Assembly (NCBI GenBank): GCA_902782815.1
Contig: CACZOS010000067.1
Span: 1 to 6,717, forward strand
From: an uncultured Lachnospiraceae bacterium
GTDB taxonomy: Bacteria; Bacillota; Clostridia; Lachnospirales; Lachnospiraceae
Direction of reading: 5' to 3'
DNA: 6,717 nucleotides
Part shown: in pieces, positions 1 to 5,438 of the stretch
How positions within the stretch are numbered: the stretch's first letter is position 1
Layout: the number at the start of each line of letters is the position of its first letter
The notes under the pieces: model-generated
The model's database searches: none
What the model was told of the DNA's origin: nothing
Seen by the model: only the letters and a program-made list of their open reading frames with translations
Position numbers and translations under genes: made by a program

Positions 1-243
1 ATGGATCCTGTCGCCCATGTGGGAAAGGCTTCCATAACCCCGGAAGTGATCAATGCCATACGTGAAGCCATAGATAAGAGAGAACTGGTGAAGGTTGCCA
101 TCCTGAAAAACTGTTTTGACGATCCCAGGGAGATTGCCGAACTGGTGGCCGAAAGAACCAGGTCCCAGGTGGTAGCTGTGGTGGGCAAGAAATTTGTCCT
201 GTTTAAACCGGCAAGGGAAAACAGCAAGATCAAATTACCTTAA
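1..243 (+). CDS. yhbY: YhbY family RNA-binding protein (CRM domain), 5'-truncated by window edge
   Basis: This is the 3' part of a YhbY/YqeI-type CRM-domain protein, a small RNA-binding protein associated with pre-50S ribosomal particles. The 80 visible residues align with the family from about residue 16 onward: the GK of HVGKAS, the central helix with RELVKV, the NCFDDPREIAE segment, and the closing VVAVVGKKFVLFK strand followed by the family's usual K-x-L-P ending. Family members are about 95-100 aa, so roughly 16 N-terminal residues lie upstream of the window and the ATG at base 1 is an internal methionine (the MDP of the family's N/D-x-D-P-x-x-x-x-GK stretch). It is the first visible gene of the yhbY-nadD-yqeK-rsfS cluster, which links ribosome assembly with NAD synthesis in many Firmicutes. 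The identity is secure; that the true start is upstream is inference from family length. Confidence 0.88.
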   Translation: MDPVAHVGKASITPEVINAIREAIDKRELVKVAILKNCFDDPREIAELVAERTRSQVVAVVGKKFVLFKPARENSKIKLP

Positions 244-300
244 TTATTCGGAGGATACTGGTGATAATACCGCAAAAAGTTGTGGATTCTTCCAATTCAT

Positions 301-307
301 GAAAGGA
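301..307 (+). promoter_or_regulatory. RBS that decides the nadD start
   Basis: GAAAGGA lies 9 nt before the ATG at 317. The ATG at 308 directly abuts it and the ATG at 299 precedes it, so neither can use this site. This favours 317 as the start. Confidence 0.6.
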
Positions 308-316
308 ATGCGATCG

Positions 317-928
317 ATGAACAGAAGAAAAAAAATCGGAATCATGGGCGGTACATTCAATCCTATACATAACGGACATCTGCTTCTGGCAGAGACCGCC
401 TACCATCAGTTTGATCTGGATTCTGTCCTGATCATGCCCACCAAGAATACTTATTATAAAAAAATGCCGGATAACGTGACGGAAGCCCAGAGGATTGACA
501 TGATCAAACTCGCCATCGAAGATAATGATCATTTTCAGCTGTCCCTGGAGGAAATCAACCGGGAAGGGATCACTTATACCTATGAAACCCTTCTCAATCT
601 GACACAGGAGAATCCCGATCATGATTATTATTTCATCATGGGCGCAGACTCTCTGTATCACATTGAATCCTGGTATAAAGTGGAGGAGATCTTTCGCATG
701 ACTACCATTCTGGTGGCAGCCCGTGGTGTGGGAACCAGTTCTGTACTGGACAGCCAGATCGAATATATCCAGAATAAATATGATGCCGTCATCGAAAAAC
801 TCTTTGCCCCCATCATGGAGATTTCTTCCAACGACCTCCGGAAGAGAGTTCAGCATGGGGATAGTATCCGCTATCTGCTCCCGCAGAAGGTTATCGATTA
901 TATTGCGGAAAACCATGTGTACGCATAA
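317..928 (+). CDS. nadD: Nicotinate-nucleotide adenylyltransferase NadD
   Basis: NadD transfers AMP from ATP to nicotinate mononucleotide to make deamido-NAD, the penultimate step of NAD synthesis, in the cytoplasm. From the chosen start the protein has 203 aa, normal for the family. The nucleotidyltransferase signature GGTFNPIHNGH lies at residues 11-21, with the two ATP-binding histidines H18 and H21. A mid-protein IMGADSLYHIESW segment (NadD-typical GADS) and the C-terminal ISSNDLR motif at 169-175, which holds the ATP phosphates, are also present. The reading frame stays open upstream to 194, but that start lies inside yhbY and the extra residues do not look like NadD; the RBS at 301-307 supports 317. 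The gene follows yhbY by 73 nt, with no promoter I can see in the gap, and precedes yqeK by 34 nt, so it is probably cotranscribed with both. Confidence 0.95.
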   Translation: MNRRKKIGIMGGTFNPIHNGHLLLAETAYHQFDLDSVLIMPTKNTYYKKMPDNVTEAQRIDMIKLAIEDNDHFQLSLEEINREGITYTYETLLNLTQENPDHDYYFIMGADSLYHIESWYKVEEIFRMTTILVAARGVGTSSVLDSQIEYIQNKYDAVIEKLFAPIMEISSNDLRKRVQHGDSIRYLLPQKVIDYIAENHVYA

Positions 929-962
929 GGGCATATCACATGAACAAACAGGGGATAGAAGA

Positions 963-1547
963 ATGAAAAGAGACAGGATAACTGAACAGCTTAATAAAAA
1001 CCTGTCGGGAAAACGATTTGAACATACTCTCGGGGTGACTTACACTGCTGCATGTCTGGCCATGCGTTACGGGGCAGACATGGATAAGGCAAGAACAGCC
1101 GGACTTCTTCATGACTGTGCCAAGGCCTTATCCTCAAAAGAGAAGCTGAATGCGTGCAGGAAGCTGGGTATTCCCATATCAGAGGTAGAAGAGAAGAACC
1201 CCGAACTGCTCCATGCCAAGCTGGGAGCATGTTTTGCAAAAAAAGACTATGGGGTTGATGATCCGGAGATTTTGTCCGCCATAACCTGGCACACCACCGG
1301 GAAACCGGGCATGAATCTTCTGGACAAGATCCTTTATATTGCGGATTATATGGAACCCAACCGTGACCAGGCACCCAATCTTCCACGGGTAAGAGAACTT
1401 GCCTTTGTGGATCTGGATGAATGCCTTTTCCTTATCCTCAAGGATACGGTCACCTACCTTGAAAGCCGCAATATTTCTGTCGATCCCATTACTCAGGAAA
1501 CCTACGAATACTATAAATCCCTGCGTACGGGTGATTTAAATGAATAG
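963..1547 (+). CDS. yqeK: YqeK family HD-domain hydrolase (symmetrical Ap4A hydrolase family)
   Basis: The 194-aa product is an HD-superfamily metal-dependent phosphohydrolase of the YqeK family; characterised members cleave diadenosine tetraphosphate symmetrically to two ADP. Visible metal and active-site positions are H21 in RFEHTLGV, the H50-D51 pair in GLLHDCAK, H84 in LLHAKLGA, H110 in AITWHTTGKPGM, and D128 in LYIADYMEPNR, all in family order. The ATG at 963 is chosen because AGGGGA (950-955) sits 7 nt before it and the protein then begins at the family-typical point; the open frame continues upstream through nadD but only as a shadow. It is the third gene of the NAD/ribosome cluster, 34 nt after nadD and 14 nt before rsfS. 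Linkage to nadD is conserved in Firmicutes. The family assignment is firm; Ap4A as the substrate here is by analogy. Confidence 0.93.
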   Translation: MKRDRITEQLNKNLSGKRFEHTLGVTYTAACLAMRYGADMDKARTAGLLHDCAKALSSKEKLNACRKLGIPISEVEEKNPELLHAKLGACFAKKDYGVDDPEILSAITWHTTGKPGMNLLDKILYIADYMEPNRDQAPNLPRVRELAFVDLDECLFLILKDTVTYLESRNISVDPITQETYEYYKSLRTGDLNE

Positions 1548-1561
1548 AAAAGGAGATAAAA

Positions 1562-1915
1562 ATGGACGAAGCGAAAAAGATGGCCCTGATTGCTGTGGAA
1601 GCGCTGGAGGAGAAGAAGGCTGAAGAGATATCCGTTTTGAATATCAGCCATATCTCCACTCTTGGAGATTATTTCATCATTGCCAACGGTGTAAACCGGA
1701 ACCAGATCCAGGCCATGGCAGACAATGTGGAGGAGGCTCTGGGAAGAGCGGGATATGAACCCAAACACATCGAAGGCTACCGTACAGCTAACTGGATCCT
1801 CCTTGACTTCAAGGATGTGATCATTCATGTCTTCGGTAAACAAGACCGGGATTTCTATGATCTGGAACATATCTGGAAAGACGGGATCCCTGTGACCAAA
1901 GAAGATTTAATGTAA
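1562..1915 (+). CDS. rsfS: Ribosome silencing factor RsfS (RsfA/Iojap family)
   Basis: RsfS binds ribosomal protein uL14 on the 50S subunit and blocks subunit joining, lowering translation when nutrients are scarce. At 117 aa it has normal length. Family hallmarks are the DYFIIANGVNRNQIQAMAD segment (DYFVIASG-type), the helix leading to EGYRTANWILLDF, and the IIHVF...RDFYDLEHIWKDG block near the C terminus, where the DFYDLE/WKD residues contact uL14. An AAGGAG (1550-1555) lies 6 nt before the ATG, the strongest Shine-Dalgarno of this cluster. The gene begins 14 nt after yqeK, so it is almost certainly in the same transcript, and is the last gene: a strong hairpin terminator follows 24 nt after the stop. 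Confidence 0.95.
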   Translation: MDEAKKMALIAVEALEEKKAEEISVLNISHISTLGDYFIIANGVNRNQIQAMADNVEEALGRAGYEPKHIEGYRTANWILLDFKDVIIHVFGKQDRDFYDLEHIWKDGIPVTKEDLM

Positions 1916-1938
1916 AAAATAATAGATAAAACAAAACC

Positions 1939-1986
1939 AGGCAGACATGCAATCTCTTTTTTACAGTAAACGCATGTCTGCCTTTT
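1939..1986. terminator. Bidirectional terminator between convergent rsfS and lexA
   Basis: Perfect 12-bp arms AGGCAGACATGC (1939-1950) and GCATGTCTGCCT (1972-1983) enclose a 21-nt loop. On the + strand the hairpin runs into TTTTATTA, ending the nadD-rsfS operon. On the - strand it is followed by GGTTTTGTTTTAT, so it can also stop lexA transcription. Its place between two convergent genes fits a shared terminator. Confidence 0.88.
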
Positions 1987-2021
1987 ATTATCTAGTCATC
2001 CGGGGGCAGGAGTCCGGCGTC

Positions 2022-2648
2022 TCAGATAAATGAACGGAAAAGTCCTATGGCCCTGCCGACCACAGAGAAAGGAGCATCTGAAGGGATAATAATGGGGTCC
2101 ATGGAATCATTTTCCGGCTGGAGACGGATATGCCCCTTCTCCTTATAGAAAGTCTTCACCGTGACGGAATCATCCAGCAGGGCCACAATGATCTCTCCGT
2201 TGGCGGCAACAGGGGTCTCTTCCACCAGAAGAAAATCTCCGGCATAAATACCGGCATTGATCATACTCTCACCCCTTACCTTGAGCATGAAAGCCTGTTT
2301 ATTCCGCACAAATTCGGGAACGATGGGGAAATAGCCTTCAATATTCTCAACAGCAAGGATAGGAGCCCCCGCCGTGACGGTACCGATGATGGGAACATTC
2401 ACCAGTTCACGTCTGGCCAGGTTAAAGCTGTCATCAATGATCTCTATGGCCCTGGGTTTGGTAGGGTCTCTCCTTATATATCCGTTCTTCTCCAGGGTCT
2501 CAAGGTGGGAGTGGACAGAAGAGGTGGACCTCAGATGGACAGCGTCGCAGATCTCACGTACTGCCGGAGGATAACCGTGGGACAGGATGGATTCCTTGAT
2601 GTATTCCAGAATTTCGCGCTGTTTGGCGCTGATCTTTCCATAACTCAT
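2022..2648 (-). CDS. lexA: SOS repressor LexA
   Basis: LexA represses DNA-damage genes and cleaves itself when stimulated by RecA filaments. The 208-aa protein has a normal length. Residues 1-70 form the winged helix-turn-helix DNA-binding domain (GYPPAVREICDAVHLRSTSSV is the helix-turn-helix region). The hinge carries the A93-G94 cleavage bond in GTVTAGAPI. The S24-type serine protease core has nucleophile S128 in RGESM and general base K165 in VTVKTF, so it should be cleavable. The ATG at 2648 is supported by AAGGAG (complement of 2656-2661) 7 nt upstream. The gene is divergent from a YneA-like LysM gene and convergent with rsfS. Two LexA-box-like palindromes (2665-2678 and 2705-2718) flank its predicted promoter, so autoregulation is expected. 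All key residues are intact. Confidence 0.97.
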   Translation of the reverse strand: MSYGKISAKQREILEYIKESILSHGYPPAVREICDAVHLRSTSSVHSHLETLEKNGYIRRDPTKPRAIEIIDDSFNLARRELVNVPIIGTVTAGAPILAVENIEGYFPIVPEFVRNKQAFMLKVRGESMINAGIYAGDFLLVEETPVAANGEIIVALLDDSVTVKTFYKEKGHIRLQPENDSMDPIIIPSDAPFSVVGRAIGLFRSFI

Positions 2649-2664
2649 AATGCTGCTCCTTTAT

Positions 2665-2678
2665 CAAACATATGTTTT
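2665..2678. promoter_or_regulatory. LexA box between lexA promoter and lexA RBS
   Basis: CAAACATATGTTTT contains the perfect 12-bp palindrome AAACATATGTTT (2666-2677) and matches 11 of 14 positions of the Gram-positive consensus CGAACATATGTTCG. It lies just downstream of the predicted lexA -10, where bound LexA would block its own transcription. Confidence 0.72.
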
Positions 2679-2682
2679 CTTT

Positions 2683-2711
2683 ATTTTACCATGTCAAAAA
2701 AAAGAAAACAA
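2683..2711 (-). promoter_or_regulatory. Predicted lexA promoter (extended -10)
   Basis: Read on the - strand: -35 TTGTTT (complement of 2706-2711), a 17-nt spacer, then TAAAAT (complement of 2683-2688) preceded by TGG, an extended -10 element. A LexA-like box covers the -35 and another lies just downstream. A competing TTGACA further along the same strand lacks a good -10 at 17 nt (only a 19-nt spaced TATGTT), so I prefer this reading. Confidence 0.55.
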
Positions 2712-2718
2712 GTGTTTG
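2705..2718. promoter_or_regulatory. LexA-box-like site over lexA -35
   Basis: AAAACAAGTGTTTG contains the near-palindrome AAACAAGTGTTT and keeps the AACA/TGTT half-sites of the consensus (about 9 of 14 positions). It overlaps the predicted lexA -35, a position suited to autorepression. It is weaker than the sites near the LysM gene. Confidence 0.5.
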
Positions 2719-2727
2719 GAGAAAAAA

Positions 2728-2741
2728 AGAACATTTATTCG
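2728..2741. promoter_or_regulatory. LexA box upstream of the LysM-gene -35
   Basis: AGAACATTTATTCG matches 11 of 14 positions of CGAACATATGTTCG. Its 13-bp core (2729-2741) is the exact reverse complement of 2759-2771, the core of the next box, so the two operators stand in mirrored orientation with centres 30 bp apart around the -35 element. Confidence 0.7.
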
Positions 2742-2750
2742 AAAAAACTG

Positions 2751-2779
2751 TTGACATCCGAATAAATGTTCGATATAAT
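2751..2779 (+). promoter_or_regulatory. Consensus sigma-A promoter of the YneA-like LysM gene
   Basis: TTGACA (2751-2756) and TATAAT (2774-2779) are both perfect and separated by exactly 17 nt. A strong LexA box (2759-2772) fills the spacer, so the promoter should be tightly shut until LexA is cleaved and then very active, the usual design of a strongly induced SOS gene. Confidence 0.9.
2759..2772. promoter_or_regulatory. LexA box inside the LysM-gene promoter spacer
   Basis: CGAATAAATGTTCG matches 12 of 14 positions of the Gram-positive LexA consensus and lies wholly between the -35 and -10 elements. Confidence 0.85.
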
Positions 2780-2780
2780 A

Positions 2781-2806
2781 CGAACACAAGATAAAACACT
2801 TGTTCG
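2781..2806. promoter_or_regulatory. Further LexA-type half-sites downstream of the LysM-gene -10
   Basis: CGAACA (2781-2786) and TTGTTCG (2800-2806) form the outer halves of an imperfect dyad. The right part, AAAACACTTGTTCG (2793-2806), also reads as a LexA box on its own with intact AACA and TGTTCG halves (about 10 of 14). The region covers the expected transcription start, so LexA bound here would reinforce repression. Confidence 0.55.
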
Positions 2807-2830
2807 ATTATAGAGAGGGGGAAGCTAATC

Positions 2831-3208
2831 ATGAAGAAGATGAGAACAGTGAAGCCCGCACGCAGAAGACGCAGACATCATAATCCTTTAAGAAGAGCAT
2901 TGTTTGTTCTGGCATGTCTTATAATGACTGCAGGACTCTTTGCCGGTTACCGTATTCTTAATCCGCAGACATCAGTGGTTTACGCGGAGGAATCCCTGTC
3001 GGATCTTAAGTATAAGGTGGTCAGGGTAGAAGAGGGCGACAGCCTTTGGAATATAGCTAAGGAGAACATGTCCCCGGGATTTCATGATATCCGTGAATAT
3101 ATCCGTGAGATCAAGGACTGTAATCAGATGGAATCAGACCAGATCAATGCCGGAAGTTATCTCATGGTTCCCTATTATGAGATAGCGGAATCTTCAGCAG
3201 CTAAATAA
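2831..3208 (+). CDS. YneA-like membrane-anchored LysM protein, SOS cell-division suppressor candidate
   Basis: The 125-aa product has a very basic N terminus (a run of five arginines at 11-15), one hydrophobic segment at about residues 23-40 that serves as a membrane anchor, and a LysM peptidoglycan-binding domain at about 61-115 (YKVVRVEEGDSLWNIAKEN start, MVPYY end). This architecture and the divergent position next to lexA match YneA of Bacillus subtilis (about 105 aa), which delays division during the SOS response and is short-lived. The expected topology is cytoplasmic Arg-rich tail and external LysM domain. The ATG at 2831 follows a GAGAGGGGG purine tract by about 9 nt. Transcription from a perfect consensus promoter overlapped by several LexA boxes shows SOS control. 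Division-inhibiting activity is inferred from architecture and context; sequence similarity outside LysM cannot be judged here. Confidence 0.85.
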   Translation: MKKMRTVKPARRRRRHHNPLRRALFVLACLIMTAGLFAGYRILNPQTSVVYAEESLSDLKYKVVRVEEGDSLWNIAKENMSPGFHDIREYIREIKDCNQMESDQINAGSYLMVPYYEIAESSAAK

Positions 3209-3234
3209 GGAGTAAATACAGCTCCTTTCTTTTC
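3207..3234 (+). terminator. Weak terminator overlapping the LysM-gene stop codon
   Basis: AAGGAG (3207-3212) pairs with CTCCTT (3222-3227) around a 9-nt loop and is followed by TCTTTT. The stem includes the last two bases of the TAA stop. With only 6 bp it is weak, but a second hairpin (3235-3259) and a long one (3271-3329) follow. Confidence 0.4.
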
Positions 3235-3259
3235 AGAAACATATTTCCATGATGTTTCT
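3235..3259. repeat. Inverted repeat with 8-bp arms
   Basis: AGAAACAT (3235-3242) and ATGTTTCT (3252-3259) are perfect inverted arms around 9 nt. No T-run follows on the + strand. It may be an RNA hairpin in the 3' region of the LysM transcript or simply part of the terminator cluster. Confidence 0.4.
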
Positions 3260-3270
3260 ACCATAAATAA

Positions 3271-3329
3271 AAGGCCGTCTCATCTGGGAAAATTTTTGTC
3301 AGACAAATTTTTTCTCCGGAGATGGCCTT
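3271..3329. terminator. Long imperfect hairpin, probable bidirectional terminator between LysM gene and recombinase
   Basis: The outer arms 3271-3281 (AAGGCCGTCTC) and 3319-3329 (GAGATGGCCTT) pair over 11 bp with one G-T. After a small internal loop, GGGAAAA (3286-3292) pairs with TTTTCTC (3310-3316). After a T-T mismatch pair, TTTGTC (3295-3300) pairs with GACAAA (3302-3307) around a single central base at 3301. On the - strand the structure is followed by TTTTATTTAT, suited to ending the ttcA-recombinase transcript; on the + strand the tail is only moderately T-rich. Its place between convergent genes supports termination, but it is much longer than usual. Confidence 0.65.
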
Positions 3330-3382
3330 ATTCTGTATTATTTACTGAGTATATTAATCTTTAAGGATCAGTAAAAGAGATA

Positions 3383-4450
3383 TTAGTCATGGGGATGTTC
3401 CCTCAGCTGTACTTTTCCGGCTGCCATACGTCTGCGTTCGTCCTCCATGGCCGCATAGTGCTTTCTGGTGGTATTGACATCACTGTGTCCCAGTACATCC
3501 GCCACAAGGTAAATGTCCCCGGTCTCTTTGTAAAGCTGGGTTCCGTAGGTACTGCGCAGTTTATGAGGTGTGATCTTTTTAAGGGTGGTTACTGTCCTGG
3601 AGTATTTCTTTACCAGATTTTCCACGGCGCGGACACTGATCCGGCTCTTCTGCATGGACAGGAACAGAGCATCCTCTGAACCCTCCTTGGGCATGATCAG
3701 TTCCCGCTGATCCAGGTAATCCTGGAGCGCTTCCCTGACTTCCTCACCGAAATAGAGGATAACTTCCGCCCCTCCTTTACGGTGAATCTTCATCCCATTG
3801 GTGTCAAAGTCCAGATCGGTTATGTCAAGTCCCACACATTCAGACACCCGGATTCCGGTCCCCAGCAGGAGAGTAAGTATGGCCAGATCTCTGATCTTTG
3901 TCTTGTTGTGATATTTTTTCTGGGCTTTAGTCAGTTTATCTCCGTTTTCCACAGAATCAAGAAGTCGGGCGATCTCATCCACCTCAAGACGGGTAATGAC
4001 ATGTTCATGACTCTTTGGCATAGGTAAAAGGCTGGCCGTGTTTTTCTCGATTTTCTGTTTGCGGTAAAAGAATTTGTAGAATGACCGGATGCTGGCAGTT
4101 TTACGCATTCTTCCCCGCTCATCGTTACTCTGGACTATGTTCCGGTCATTTTCATAGAGTTTTATATAATCCAGGTATTCCTCAAGCTGGGTCAGACTGA
4201 TCTGATCAAGAACCGATACCGGCCAGGAGCCAAGCGGTTCATGACAGAGATCAGGATATTCTTCCATGAGAAAATGGAAAAAAATCTTCAGATCATAGGC
4301 ATAGGCAATCCTTGTCCTGGAGGAAGTAGAGGGCTCAATACCGCGGAAGAACTCTTTACAGAAGGCAGGAAGCTCTCTGCAGAGTCTTCTGAGCTTAAGC
4401 TCGTTGTCCCTGTTAATTTGTTCGGAATAACTAGGATTTTGTTTCATCAT
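3383..4450 (-). CDS. XerS-like tyrosine recombinase
   Basis: This 355-aa tyrosine recombinase has an N-terminal SAM-like core-binding domain (about 25-145, with RTRIAYAYDLKIFFHFL) and a C-terminal catalytic domain (about 150-345). All catalytic residues are present: R201 in GTGIRVSE, K225 in HRKGGAE, H296 and R299 in TPHKLRST, H322 in LGHSDVNTT, and nucleophile Y332 in RKHYAAME. The length and the long insert before the first catalytic arginine resemble XerS, the single chromosome-dimer recombinase of streptococci (356 aa), more than the roughly 300-aa XerC/XerD. AGAGGA (complement of 4457-4462) lies 6 nt before the ATG at 4450. The gene starts 15 nt after ttcA and is surely cotranscribed. 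No attachment sites, excisionase or phage genes accompany it, so a housekeeping role in chromosome segregation is more likely than a mobile-element integrase; a plain XerC/D-type label remains possible. Confidence 0.85.
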   Translation of the reverse strand: MMKQNPSYSEQINRDNELKLRRLCRELPAFCKEFFRGIEPSTSSRTRIAYAYDLKIFFHFLMEEYPDLCHEPLGSWPVSVLDQISLTQLEEYLDYIKLYENDRNIVQSNDERGRMRKTASIRSFYKFFYRKQKIEKNTASLLPMPKSHEHVITRLEVDEIARLLDSVENGDKLTKAQKKYHNKTKIRDLAILTLLLGTGIRVSECVGLDITDLDFDTNGMKIHRKGGAEVILYFGEEVREALQDYLDQRELIMPKEGSEDALFLSMQKSRISVRAVENLVKKYSRTVTTLKKITPHKLRSTYGTQLYKETGDIYLVADVLGHSDVNTTRKHYAAMEDERRRMAAGKVQLREHPHD

Positions 4451-4465
4451 TAAGCATCCTCTGAT

Positions 4466-5191
4466 TTATCTTGCCGGGGGACAATCGGGATTCACGATCC
4501 CTTCCATTACAGCCCGGAACATTTTTGATTTGCTGCCGGGATGGTCATGATTCAACTGATTGATCACCTTTTTTACATATTCCCGTTTGGTGGATCCGTC
4601 TGCCGGGCAGGGGTTTTTAACTATCGGAAGATTCATCTCCCTGACAAATCCTTTGATATCCCCTTCAAACATGTAAATAAACGGGCGGATCAGAATAAGA
4701 TCCGTACGGTCCCAGTGGGTAACGGGAGAGAAGGTATGCAGCCTTCCTTCGAATATTAATGACATCATCATGGACTCCAGCAGATCATCTTTATGGTGGG
4801 CAAATGCAACCTTGTTGCATCCCAGTTTCCTGACTGCCTCATTCATGGCTCCTTTTCTCATTCTGGAGCAGAGGGAGCATGGATTCTTATCTTCCCGGGC
4901 ATCAAAGACAATCTGCGCAATCTGTGTCCTGATGATATGATAAGGAATCTGCAGGGAATCACATAAATCCTGAATCCTGCTGAAATCAATATTGGAAAAG
5001 CCCACATCAACGGTTATACCCACCAGGTCAAAGCGTTTGGGATAAAATGTTTTAAGATGAGAGAGAGCGTAAAGGAGAGTAAGACTGTCCTTTCCTCCGG
5101 ATATACCGATGGCAATCTTATCTCCCTCCCCGATCATCCTATAGTCATCGATAGCCTGTCGGGTCAGGCTTAACAGCTTCTGAAGCTTCAT
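4466..5191 (-). CDS. ttcA: TtcA-family tRNA 2-thiolation protein
   Basis: TtcA-family enzymes adenylate a tRNA base and replace its oxygen with sulfur, classically making 2-thiocytidine at position 32, using an Fe-S cluster. From the chosen start the protein has 241 aa, shorter than the 311-aa E. coli enzyme but usual for the compact Firmicutes form. The ATP-pyrophosphatase P-loop SGGKDS is at 31-36. The cluster cysteines are C105 and C108 (NPCSLC) and C195 (KNPCPADG), all present. HHKDDLLES at 132-140 is the family's HHxDD segment. The upstream ATG at 5200 directly abuts the GAAGGG ribosome binding site, so the ATG at 5191, 9 nt from it, is preferred; the alternative adds three residues. It is the first gene of a two-gene operon with the recombinase. 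The exact tRNA substrate in this organism is not shown by sequence. Confidence 0.9.
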   Translation of the reverse strand: MKLQKLLSLTRQAIDDYRMIGEGDKIAIGISGGKDSLTLLYALSHLKTFYPKRFDLVGITVDVGFSNIDFSRIQDLCDSLQIPYHIIRTQIAQIVFDAREDKNPCSLCSRMRKGAMNEAVRKLGCNKVAFAHHKDDLLESMMMSLIFEGRLHTFSPVTHWDRTDLILIRPFIYMFEGDIKGFVREMNLPIVKNPCPADGSTKREYVKKVINQLNHDHPGSKSKMFRAVMEGIVNPDCPPAR

Positions 5192-5200
5192 TTTATCCAT

Positions 5201-5206
5201 CCCTTC
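5201..5206 (-). promoter_or_regulatory. RBS that decides the ttcA start
   Basis: GAAGGG on the - strand is immediately next to the first ATG (5198-5200) but 9 nt before the second (5189-5191). Only the second has workable spacing. Confidence 0.55.
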
Positions 5207-5237
5207 AAGGTACTCTGTCAGATATTAACTCTTAAAC

Positions 5238-5266
5238 ATCTTACTACGAAATAGCTTAATAATCAA
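5238..5266 (-). promoter_or_regulatory. Candidate promoter of the ttcA-recombinase operon
   Basis: On the - strand TTGATT (complement of 5261-5266) and TAAGAT (complement of 5238-5243) are spaced by 17 nt, each matching 4 of 6 consensus positions. The predicted start would give a 5' leader of about 40 nt before ttcA. The region is AT-rich, so chance matches are likely. Confidence 0.4.
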
Positions 5267-5365
5267 TATGATGTACGCAAAAACATATGAATATTATGTT
5301 ATTTATCCATATAACAGATAAAGATAAATAGATATAGGTCAAATGAAGGTTCTGTAATTCCTATG

Positions 5366-5394
5366 TAGACAGAAAAAATATTTTATGTTATAGA
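5366..5394 (+). promoter_or_regulatory. Extended -10 promoter of the small membrane protein gene
   Basis: TAGACA (5366-5371, 5 of 6 matches to TTGACA), a 17-nt spacer ending in TGT, and TATAGA (5389-5394) form a good sigma-A promoter with an extended -10. The predicted start near 5401 lies about 38 nt before the ORF at 5439, supporting that the small ORF is expressed. Confidence 0.62.
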
Positions 5395-5438
5395 ATAAAA
5401 GAGATATTTATTTATGAAAAGACAGGTTGGGAGCGATT

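Noticed and set aside
230..934. Long open frame on the - strand opposite nadD
   Set aside because: It is the antisense of nadD, whose motifs are decisive; the antisense protein has no recognisable features and no RBS-supported role.
991..1386. 131-aa - strand frame opposite yqeK
   Set aside because: Antisense to a clear HD-domain gene; Cys/Trp/Pro-rich composition typical of a shadow frame.
2130..2765. Open frames on the + strand across lexA (also 2374-2574)
   Set aside because: Both lie opposite lexA, which has all catalytic residues; the longer one also runs through the divergent promoter region.
3383..4450. Recombinase as the integrase of a prophage or integrative element
   Set aside because: No excisionase, repressor, relaxase, phage gene or attachment repeat is nearby; it is cotranscribed with ttcA beside the core lexA locus.
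5276..5308. dif-like recombination site near the Xer operon
   Set aside because: TTATGTTATTT resembles one arm of the B. subtilis dif site at about 8 of 11 positions, but the other arm matches poorly and the strip is AT-rich, so chance is the better explanation.
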